A stretch of DNA of 64,000 bases from Stenomitos frigidus_A. Its GTDB lineage: Bacteria; Cyanobacteriota; Cyanobacteriia; Leptolyngbyales; Leptolyngbyaceae. The notes beneath the pieces were generated by a model. The model worked only from the letters and a program-made list of their open reading frames with translations. It was not told the DNA's origin and did not search any database. Both the position numbers and the translations under genes were made by a program. Every line of letters starts with the position of its first letter. The first letter of the stretch is position 1. The stretch is from the NCBI RefSeq assembly GCF_963877135.1, contig NZ_CAWNSW010000014.1, forward strand, positions 11,637 to 75,636. Reading direction: 5' to 3'. Below are positions 58,901 through 64,000 of the stretch, piece by piece.

Positions 58901-60203
58901 TAGCCAGCAGTTCACCAACGGTCTTTGCCAACCAGAGATAGCCCGACGTGCCCGCATCGTTGTAAAACGGCTCTAGTAGCCTCGGCAGATTTTTTTTCGC
59001 TTGCTCCACGTCAACCCAATAGAGGCAAAGCGCACAAACCAACGTTTCCAGGCTGTTTCCCGCTTTGTGGGAGGCGATCGGCATGTTGCTGATCCAGGCT
59101 TTCTTCGCCAGATCCCCTTGCTGCACTTTGATCACATTTTCCAGTGCGGCATAGGTCGTGCTGAGCCAATGCTTCGACTGTCGTGCAATGCTGGTGTATT
59201 CGGCGGCTTCCATCAGGCGATCGGCAGACCCCTCCTTCAACAATGCCAGGACGAAAAAGAGGCCACTCATGGATTGGAAATAGATTTTCCGCTTGCCAGT
59301 GCCTTTCTTGAGGGCTTGTAGCGCCATTGTGTATTGGGCGATCGCCGTGGCATCCTCTCCCTGCAAAACGCTGATCTGTCCCCGCAACGCCGCGAACTGC
59401 GGTTGGTAGGCATCCGGAGCCTGATCAAGGATTTGCTGCGCCTCCTGTAAGCGTCCCCGCAAGAGCAACTGTTCGACTAAAACGACCAATTGTAGGATTG
59501 AACTTTGCTTGCCTGCTTTAGCGACATCTTCTTCCAACAGCGACAAGGGCGCACTGGCAGGCGTTAGCTCCAGCATTGAAGAGTTCAAAATGCTGATAAG
59601 CGCACTGTTATACAGATCAGTGGGAAGCGTACGAAACCAGTCTGGATCAAAGGGGTTATTACAGATCTGCTGATAGATATCGTCCAGCGACAGCTTCTCT
59701 TTTTGATAGGTGTATTTGTAGTAATCCTCTAATTGCTTGTTGATGAATTTAATATCTTTGCGATAGAGACCGATCCGAATCTCGCGAATGAGTTGCCGAT
59801 CGGTGCCAAACGAAATCGGTCCATCTTTCCAGCGTCTCGGCACCGGAAACCCCTTTTGCACGGCCTCCACCAAGCGCTCAAACCGATTCGCTTGCACGGC
59901 ATCACGGGTCGCAATTTCGGTCAGCAACGGATGGCATTGGGGGCCAGCACCACTTTGCTGCACTAGCACACCCAGTTCCAGCAAGCGATCGATATACGGC
60001 TTGATGTTTGAGGCGATCAGCGTCTTGATGTCTCGATCGGAGGTGGCAAAGTGATTCCAACAACTGAGCAGTAACGATCGGCTGATCGGTTCGTAAATGA
60101 CCGAAAACAACTGCACCATCACTTGCTCCAGCGACGGCAACTTACGATAGACCATTACAAGCTGATGACGGCTCTGCTCAAGGTCAGGAATAGGGGAGAT
60201 CAT
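55992..60203 (-). CDS. SNF2-family helicase/ATPase, very large (about 1403 residues)
   Basis: The C-terminal ~500 residues are a SWI2/SNF2 motor: motif I ADDMGLGKTLQ (near residue 975), LIVAPTSVCMNW, DEAQ box IVLDEAQSIKN, LLTTGTPIENHLGELW, then ISLKAGGTGLNLTAADYVIH and DPWWNPAVEDQASDRAHRIG. It translocates on double-stranded DNA and remodels DNA-bound complexes, often RNA polymerase. The first ~900 residues include TPR-like helices and the SNF2-associated region before the motor. I started at ATG 60203 (MISPIPDLEQSRHQLVMVYR); an upstream TTG has no support. Two toxin-antitoxin pairs lie just upstream. Confidence 0.9.
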   Translation of the reverse strand: MISPIPDLEQSRHQLVMVYRKLPSLEQVMVQLFSVIYEPISRSLLLSCWNHFATSDRDIKTLIASNIKPYIDRLLELGVLVQQSGAGPQCHPLLTEIATRDAVQANRFERLVEAVQKGFPVPRRWKDGPISFGTDRQLIREIRIGLYRKDIKFINKQLEDYYKYTYQKEKLSLDDIYQQICNNPFDPDWFRTLPTDLYNSALISILNSSMLELTPASAPLSLLEEDVAKAGKQSSILQLVVLVEQLLLRGRLQEAQQILDQAPDAYQPQFAALRGQISVLQGEDATAIAQYTMALQALKKGTGKRKIYFQSMSGLFFVLALLKEGSADRLMEAAEYTSIARQSKHWLSTTYAALENVIKVQQGDLAKKAWISNMPIASHKAGNSLETLVCALCLYWVDVEQAKKNLPRLLEPFYNDAGTSGYLWLAKTVGELLAKLKPRSPYVKQVPTLLPNTKLRSLADLIEPQEAWELCLNALTHLQKDQPQVTPAKSETTQRLAWFVTFYSTGCVLQPREQSLGVKGAWSKGRPIALKRLKNDASEFSYLTPQDLKLCAQIKTYAYGWGNKTDYTFTEKAIALLVGHPYVFWEDAPTTRIEVVKGEPELLVKKSKDQQLTLQFSPEIKDNKETLTVKESPTRLKVIDITPEHRRIAEILGQKNRLEVPAAAKERVLSAINAVSSIVTVHSDIGGGVATEEVPADPKPHIHLLPASAGLKVAVLARPFATGGPYYRPGTGGETVIAEVDGKRLQTTRNLREEKKLANAAIAACPTFLQYEKQDNEWLIDDPEACLELLLELQALGNAIVIEHPEGEKFRVAHQSTLKDFRLTIKRQNDWFETDGELKVSPDLVLDMQQLMQLLEKSPSRFIPLGDGQFLALTQEFRKRLDELRTFSERSGKGVKLHPLAALAVEDWMEEVGDLKADKHWKAHIQRLKEIQNFDPQLPSTLQADLRDYQIDGFRWLARLAHWGVGACLADDMGLGKTLQGLAVILTRAPEGPTLIVAPTSVCMNWMGEAQRFAPTLNAIQFGSGDRQKVLDNLQPFDLLVCSYGLLQQEEVADKLAKVQWQTIVLDEAQSIKNFATKRSQAAMNLQGGFKLLTTGTPIENHLGELWNLFRFINPGLLGSLESFNQRYATPIERYSDHDARNRLKKLIQPFILRRTKNQVLQELPSRTEILLQVELSREELAFYEALRREAIAKLADSDAKAGAKHLQVLAEIMRLRRACCNPSLVKPELAIPSSKLQLFGEVLAELLENKHKALVFSQFVDHLHIIQAYLDAQKITYQYLDGSTPMAERKKRVNAFQAGEGDVFLISLKAGGTGLNLTAADYVIHMDPWWNPAVEDQASDRAHRIGQKRPVTIYRLVAKETIEEKIVDLHQHKRDLADSLLEGAEMSGKVSTDELLRLISEG

Positions 60204-60515
60204 AGTGCACGTCTGAAGAGAGCGATCGCTACAGCCAGAATACAGCCAGAGTGTTGTCGCAGTCAGAGTAAAGATGAACAAATATACGACAAAATGACGA
60301 GAGTGCCCGTGTTCTGATGGTAATAAATTTTTGAGTGATTGCGCTCAGGGCGATCGAACCAGTAGATTTTTCCCAACATGCATAGCTCGCTGAGGATTGC
60401 AAGCCATTTTGCTTTAAGGAAGATCGGCTTCAGGCAAAATCACTTCTGTGGTCAGGAGGTAAATCTCGCGTGGGATTTATACTGAGTTTAACCCAAACAT
60501 TCTCGATGGCAGTCT
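60204..60515. other. Intergenic region, SNF2 helicase to toxin-antitoxin pair
   Basis: About 310 bp between divergent genes. AGGAGGT at 60454-60460 precedes a 19-codon GTG frame (60470-60529) that overlaps the antitoxin start. It might be a leader peptide coupling translation. Otherwise nothing recognised. Confidence 0.35.
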
Positions 60516-60761
60516 ATGCTGACGTATGAAGAGGTCTTGAACCTGGCACAACGGCTTACTCCTACTGACCAAGTTCGGCTGCTGGAGGCGCTAAAAGCGT
60601 TAGCCTATCAGTCGGTGATAGTCGAAGGCACAGATGAGCTAATACCGTCTGAGGAAATTGAAGAGAGTGAAAATGCTTTGCAAAACTACCGCACTGGACG
60701 AGACAACGGTTTGTCTTCAGAGGCATTAAAGCTGAAGCTTTTTGGACGAAGCGTTGGTTGA
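60516..60761 (+). CDS. Antitoxin-like protein of a RelBE/ParDE-type pair
   Basis: 81 residues, acidic and helical: MLTYEEVLNLAQRLTPTDQV at the N-terminus looks like a cyanobacterial antitoxin/addiction-module fold, and SEEIEESENALQNYR may bind the toxin. The toxin gene begins 20 bases before its stop, in another frame, so the two are coupled. I infer the antitoxin role from size, composition and the RelE-type neighbour. Confidence 0.7.
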   Translation: MLTYEEVLNLAQRLTPTDQVRLLEALKALAYQSVIVEGTDELIPSEEIEESENALQNYRTGRDNGLSSEALKLKLFGRSVG

Positions 60762-61011
60762 TTGGCAATACATTGTCTTGAAACCCGCTCAACGTTATTT
60801 GGAGCGGATGCAACTGGCTGATCAAGAACGCGTAGTCAATGCACTCGATACTTTAACCACTGCTCCAACAGCGCTTGACATAAAATCATTGAAAGGTCGC
60901 TCAGAATTGCGTTTAAGGGTAGGAAAGTATCGAATTTTGTTTGTTGAAGACATAGAGAACAAAATCTATATTGTGACAACGATCGGATCGCGTGGTGATG
61001 TTTATAAGTAG
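60742..61011 (+). CDS. RelE/ParE-superfamily toxin
   Basis: 89 residues with the RelE-fold pattern: VLKPAQRYLERMQLADQERV, the central DIKSLKGRSELRLRVGKYRI and C-terminal YIVTTIGSRGDVYK. Such toxins cleave mRNA on the ribosome (RelE) or poison gyrase (ParE); this one is RelE-like by its basic core. Start is TTG 60742, or TTG 60754; no ATG exists before the core. It overlaps the antitoxin gene. Confidence 0.78.
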   Translation: MDEALVDWQYIVLKPAQRYLERMQLADQERVVNALDTLTTAPTALDIKSLKGRSELRLRVGKYRILFVEDIENKIYIVTTIGSRGDVYK

Positions 61012-61084
61012 CTGAGATCGGCTAGTTGACTCGACCAGAAAATACAGATTTGGATTTGTCGTAGGGGTGGAGGTACAAAACTGC

Positions 61085-61405
61085 TCACAGTCCTTCGTTT
61101 ACGTCTTCTTGTAAACCTTCTGGCAATGTGCCAACACGCTCTACTAAAAACCGTTTGTCAATGGTAAAAATCTGAGACACGTTAGCCACAGAATCTTTGG
61201 GCAACCCTGTCGCTTCACGAGGTAGCAAGACATTGCCAGGTGCTTCTGCTAACCGAGTATTCGAGGTAATGATGACAACAATGACCGTACTGATACGACT
61301 TTGCGTGAAGACATCATCTTGAACAATCACAACCGGACGACGATAGCCAGGTTCTGAACCCAGCGGCTCTGGCAAATTTGCCCACCAAATTTCACCGCGA
61401 TACAC
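61085..61405 (-). CDS. MazF/PemK-type toxin
   Basis: 106 residues: YRGEIWWANLPEPLGSEPGY, RPVVIVQDDVFTQSRISTV, ITSNTRLAEAPGNVLLPREA and SVANVSQIFTIDK are the PemK/MazF fold, an RNA-cleaving toxin. It starts with GTG overlapping the antitoxin stop by one base (TAGTG); a TTG two codons earlier is possible. Translation is therefore coupled to the antitoxin. Confidence 0.88.
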   Translation of the reverse strand: MYRGEIWWANLPEPLGSEPGYRRPVVIVQDDVFTQSRISTVIVVIITSNTRLAEAPGNVLLPREATGLPKDSVANVSQIFTIDKRFLVERVGTLPEGLQEDVNEGL

Positions 61406-61641
61406 TACCAATCCTCATGCGGTAGGGACATAAATTGCATCTTTGTTAAAGCTGGATCGGGTTCGGAAGGTGCTTCAGCATAAACCTCATTCAGCTTATG
61501 CAAAATCTGATCACGGTTGTATTTCCGTAAATAGGCTTTCAATGCCTCTGTGTAAAGCTCGCTGCGTGATACACCCAATTGTTTAGCTAGTGCTTCTGCT
61601 TCTTTAAACACTGGGTCTGGCAGTGAAATTGCAGTTTTCAT
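61405..61641 (-). CDS. MazE-type ribbon-helix-helix antitoxin
   Basis: About 78 residues from ATG 61641: MKTAISLPDPVFKEAEALAK followed by LGVSRSELYTEALKAYL is a ribbon-helix-helix DNA-binding dimer. The tail (PSEPDPALTKMQFMSLPHED) is acidic and likely wraps the toxin. Its stop overlaps the MazF start. By analogy it would repress its own promoter; an operator is not obvious. Confidence 0.85.
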   Translation of the reverse strand: MKTAISLPDPVFKEAEALAKQLGVSRSELYTEALKAYLRKYNRDQILHKLNEVYAEAPSEPDPALTKMQFMSLPHEDW

Positions 61642-61794
61642 CGTCATGATTGGCATCGTCACTACACTTTAGTTATACCCTGGTCATACCAGCGCCGCAA
61701 GAACGCCTGAATGCGTTCGGTCGTAGCAGGTTGCCATTCACGTCCTCATACATTCCTTTACAATACGTAAAGCAAACTAAGCGAGAAGGACAGA

Positions 61795-63264
61795 ATGCGA
61801 GTTGCGATCGTGGGCGCAGGACTGGCAGGTTTGGCGGCAGCTGTTGAGCTAGCCGATGCCGGACATGAAGTCGAAATCTTTGAGTCCCGTCCGTTTGTGG
61901 GTGGCAAGGTGGGCAGTTGGGTCGATGCTGATGGCAACCATCTGGAGATGGGTCTGCATGTGTTCTTCGGCTGCTACTACAACCTGTTTGACCTCATGAA
62001 AAAGGTGGGAGCCTTTGAGAGCCTGCTGCGAAAAGAACACACCCACACCTTCATCAATCGTGGTGGGCAAACAGGCATGTTGGATTTTCGCTTTATCACT
62101 GGTGCTCCCTTTAATGGACTGAAGGCATTCTTCACCACGTCTCAGCTTTCGGTACAGGACAAAGTGCAAAACGCGATCGCCCTCGGCACCAGTCCCATTG
62201 TGCGTGGCTTGGTAGACTTTGACGGCGCGATGAGAAGTATTCGAGAGCTAGACGGTATCAGCTTTGCCGATTGGTTTCGCCAGCACGGTGGCTCAAACGG
62301 TAGCTTGAAGCGGATGTGGAACCCGATCGCCTATGCTTTGGGATTCATTGACACCGAAAACATTTCCGCCCGCTGTATGCTGACGATCTTTCAGTTCTTT
62401 GCCGCCAGAACAGAAGCCTCGGTGCTACGTATGTTGGAAGGCTCACCCCATGAGTATCTGCACAAGCCGATCGTGGACTACCTGGAGGCACGTGGCACAA
62501 AGATCCACACTCGTCGCCGCATTCGGGACGTTCTCTTTGATGGCAAGGGCGACCAGACTCACGTCACAGGCTTAGTGGTTGCGAAGGACGATATGGAAGA
62601 AACCATCACTGCCGATGCGTATCTCGCCGCCTGTGATATTCCTGGCATTCAACGCCTGCTGCCTGCCGAGTGGCGCACCTGGAAAGAGTTTGACAATATC
62701 TACAAGCTGGATGCCGTCCCTGTCGCAACTGTACAGCTTCGGTTTGATGGTTGGGTGACAGAGTTACAGGATGCAGAGCAACGCAAACAACTGGATCATG
62801 CGGCTGGCATTGACAACCTGCTTTATACACCTGACGCAGACTTTTCTTGCTTCGCGGATATGGCGCTGACGAGTCCCAGCAACTATTACCGTGAGGGCGA
62901 AGGGTCTTTAATGCAACTGGTGCTAACGCCTGGCGATCCATTTATTAAGCAGAGCAATGAAGCGATCGCCCAGCACGTCCTCAAGCAAGTTCACGATCTG
63001 TTTCCCTCCTCCCGCGACCTCAAGATGACATGGTACAGTGTCGTCAAACTCGCCCAATCCCTCTACCGCGAAGCCCCCGGCATGGACCCCTATCGTCCCG
63101 CCCAGAAAACTCCCATTGCCAACTTCTTCCTCGCAGGCAGTTACACCCAGCAAGACTACATCGATAGCATGGAAGGAGCCACAATCTCCGGCAGGCAAGC
63201 CGCTCAAGCAATTTTGGAACCAACGGGATATAAGGTTGAAGGCGTGGGGCTGTTTAATTATTAG
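61795..63264 (+). CDS. crtQ: 9,9'-di-cis-zeta-carotene desaturase
   Basis: 489 residues. CrtQ (ZDS) turns zeta-carotene into lycopene, using FAD and plastoquinone, in the plant-type carotenoid pathway. N-terminal FAD site VAIVGAGLAGLAAAVELADA, then FESRPFVGGKVGSW, DGNHLEMGLHVFFGCYYN, and C-terminal FFLAGSYTQQDYIDSMEGAT. These are ZDS/PDS-type sequences and the closest match is ZDS. GAGAAGGA precedes the ATG. The SRPBCC gene follows after 13 bp. Confidence 0.93.
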   Translation: MRVAIVGAGLAGLAAAVELADAGHEVEIFESRPFVGGKVGSWVDADGNHLEMGLHVFFGCYYNLFDLMKKVGAFESLLRKEHTHTFINRGGQTGMLDFRFITGAPFNGLKAFFTTSQLSVQDKVQNAIALGTSPIVRGLVDFDGAMRSIRELDGISFADWFRQHGGSNGSLKRMWNPIAYALGFIDTENISARCMLTIFQFFAARTEASVLRMLEGSPHEYLHKPIVDYLEARGTKIHTRRRIRDVLFDGKGDQTHVTGLVVAKDDMEETITADAYLAACDIPGIQRLLPAEWRTWKEFDNIYKLDAVPVATVQLRFDGWVTELQDAEQRKQLDHAAGIDNLLYTPDADFSCFADMALTSPSNYYREGEGSLMQLVLTPGDPFIKQSNEAIAQHVLKQVHDLFPSSRDLKMTWYSVVKLAQSLYREAPGMDPYRPAQKTPIANFFLAGSYTQQDYIDSMEGATISGRQAAQAILEPTGYKVEGVGLFNY

Positions 63265-63277
63265 GGAGTAGGGAGTT

Positions 63278-63727
63278 GTGAGTAACTGGCTCGAACACAG
63301 TGTCCAAGTAGAAGTTGATGCCCCGATCGATCTGGTCTGGAGCCTTTGGTCTGATCTAGAGCAAATGCCCAAGTGGATGAAATGGATCGATTCCGTCACT
63401 GTCCTGGAAGATAAGCCTGAACTGTCGCGCTGGAAGCTAGCAACGGGGGGCTTTGAGTTTACCTGGCTCTCGCGGATTCTCAAGATAGTAGAGAATCAGA
63501 TCATTCAATGGGAATCGGTAGATGGGTTGCCCAATCGGGGTGCCATTCGCTTTTACGATCGTGGCGACAAAGGCAGCATCGTCAAAATGTCGATCGGCTA
63601 TGCGATTCCTGGTTTTCTCGGTCAACTGCTCGATAACCTTTTCGTCGGACGTGTGGTGGAATCAACTCTACACGCGGATTTGGAGCGCTTCCGGCAATAT
63701 GCGCTCACAGTCAAAGCAAACCAGTAG
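63278..63727 (+). CDS. SRPBCC (cyclase/dehydrase-like) protein downstream of crtQ
   Basis: 149 residues, START/Bet v1-like: HSVQVEVDAPIDLVWSLWSD, MPKWMKWIDSVTVLED, then a mixed beta cavity and C-terminal helix (VESTLHADLERFRQYAL). GTG start 13 bp after crtQ. Members of this family often sit beside carotenoid or quinone genes and may bind hydrophobic ligands; no reaction is known for this one. Confidence 0.85.
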   Translation: MSNWLEHSVQVEVDAPIDLVWSLWSDLEQMPKWMKWIDSVTVLEDKPELSRWKLATGGFEFTWLSRILKIVENQIIQWESVDGLPNRGAIRFYDRGDKGSIVKMSIGYAIPGFLGQLLDNLFVGRVVESTLHADLERFRQYALTVKANQ

Positions 63728-63752
63728 ATCCTCGATCATTAGAGATTCAAGT

Positions 63753-63956
63753 ATGTACACCGGTAGTTGTTTATGTGGAGGTATTCGTTACAAAATAACG
63801 GATGAGCCAATTTTTCCGCATTTTTGTAGCTGTCACATGTGTCAGCGATGGTCTGGGTCAGCCATTGCGGCCTGGGTTGATTTTCCACTAGCCTCATTGA
63901 CTTTTGAGGAATCTGGTAGTGAACTAGTGGTCTGTCAATTTTCAGTTGATGGGTAA
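63753..63956 (+). pseudogene. GFA-family (Mss4-like zinc) protein gene cut by an insertion
   Basis: MYTGSCLCGGIRYKITDEPI, then FCSCHMCQRWSGSAIAAWVD is the first half of a glutathione-dependent-formaldehyde-activating (GFA/CENP-V) fold, with the CxCG and CxCHxC zinc ligands. The family normally runs about 130 residues and has a second C-x-x-C; here the frame ends after 67 codons. The last native-looking residues are EESGSEL; from about 63925 the sequence is better read as the end of an insertion element. Confidence 0.7.
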
Positions 63957-64000
63957 AGTCGCTGTAGTTTGATGCGTGCATCGGCTGTCGTAAACCGCCA
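63925..64000 (-). mobile_element. Right-hand visible end of an IS630-like element
   Basis: The junction falls at a TA dinucleotide inside the GFA gene (ACTA/GTGGTCTGTCAATTTTC), as expected for IS630/Tc1 elements that duplicate TA. The reverse strand from here carries the last codons of a transposase. The other end lies outside the window, so size and copy number are unknown. Confidence 0.6.
63935..64000 (-). CDS. IS630-family transposase, C-terminal 21 residues
   Basis: The reverse strand reads WRFTTADARIKLQRLYPSTE then N and a TGA stop at 63937-63935. The F-T-T-x-D-A-R-I-K-L-x-x-L-Y-P-S phrase is typical of the C-terminus of cyanobacterial IS630 transposases. The DDE catalytic domain lies beyond the window edge. 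Confidence 0.6.
   Translation of the reverse strand, partial: WRFTTADARIKLQRLYPSTEN

Noticed and set aside
60470..60529. 19-codon leader peptide before the RelE-type antitoxin
   Set aside because: AGGAGGT is well placed, but the peptide is too short to judge and could be chance; kept only as a note in the region entry.
1..64000. tRNA or rRNA genes
   Set aside because: No T-loop GTTCRANTC with matching acceptor stem, and no rRNA-like block, found in any intergenic gap on reading both strands.

Overview
The window looks like chromosomal DNA from a cyanobacterium. The octamer GCGATCGC (the HIP1 site) recurs throughout, inside and between genes. Several genes belong to oxygenic phototrophs: a CRR6-type NDH-1 assembly factor, a zeta-carotene desaturase (crtQ), an NdbB-type NAD(P)H:quinone oxidoreductase, DUF2288, and a fused cobA-hemD. 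The dispersed purine-rich and GAAACCC-type repeats, TPR/WD40/pentapeptide proteins and toxin-antitoxin pairs fit a larger-genome filamentous-type lineage (Leptolyngbya-like), but the species cannot be read from the sequence.

Layout. 1-6.3 kb: start of clpC (reverse), rimI, then forward lysA, cdaA (c-di-AMP synthase), uppS and a cell-wall amidase, mostly an envelope neighbourhood. 6.4-12.1 kb: a terminator, a PAS/GAF histidine kinase, an FMN reductase and a reverse response-regulator/thioredoxin-reductase-like fusion. 12.2-17 kb: a reverse pentapeptide protein and a surface-polysaccharide block (acetyltransferase, GT2, O-antigen-ligase-like protein, 2OG-Fe(II) oxygenase), followed by 1.1 kb with a small gene candidate and hairpins. 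18-25.2 kb: TPR protein, ispD, heptosyltransferase plus HAD phosphatase, a tiny membrane-peptide gene, crr6 and a lytic transglycosylase. 25.7-32.4 kb: a two-gene cassette of an AAA-type P-loop ATPase and a 1713-residue TPR-STAND-transmembrane-WD40 protein. This is the best candidate here for an uncharacterised signalling or conflict system. 32.5-40.8 kb: small secreted and hypothetical proteins, a PIN-TM protein, a hydrolase, cobA-hemD, an SH3 protein, an acetyltransferase and DUF2288. 40.9-44.8 kb: the lipid cluster plsX-fabH-fabD-plsC (reverse). 45-53 kb: a perfect 21-bp hairpin, a PLD lipoprotein with EF-hand and ComEA-like HhH, a second tiny peptide gene, ndbB, a pentapeptide protein, a HAD protein, NurA and a broken Uma2 gene. 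53-60.2 kb: ribE, a bifunctional-nuclease-family protein, an aldo-keto reductase and a large SNF2 helicase. 60.5-61.7 kb: two toxin-antitoxin pairs. 61.8-64 kb: crtQ, an SRPBCC protein, and a GFA-family gene cut by what reads as the end of an IS630-type element running off the window.

The housekeeping genes (lysA, uppS, amidase, slt, plsX/fabH/fabD/plsC, ispD, crtQ, ribE, cobA-hemD) supply peptidoglycan precursors and remodelling, lipids, isoprenoids and carotenoids, flavin and tetrapyrrole. Accessory DNA is concentrated at 25.7-32.4, 45-48, 52.7-53 and 60.5-64 kb. I see no tRNA, rRNA or CRISPR array.
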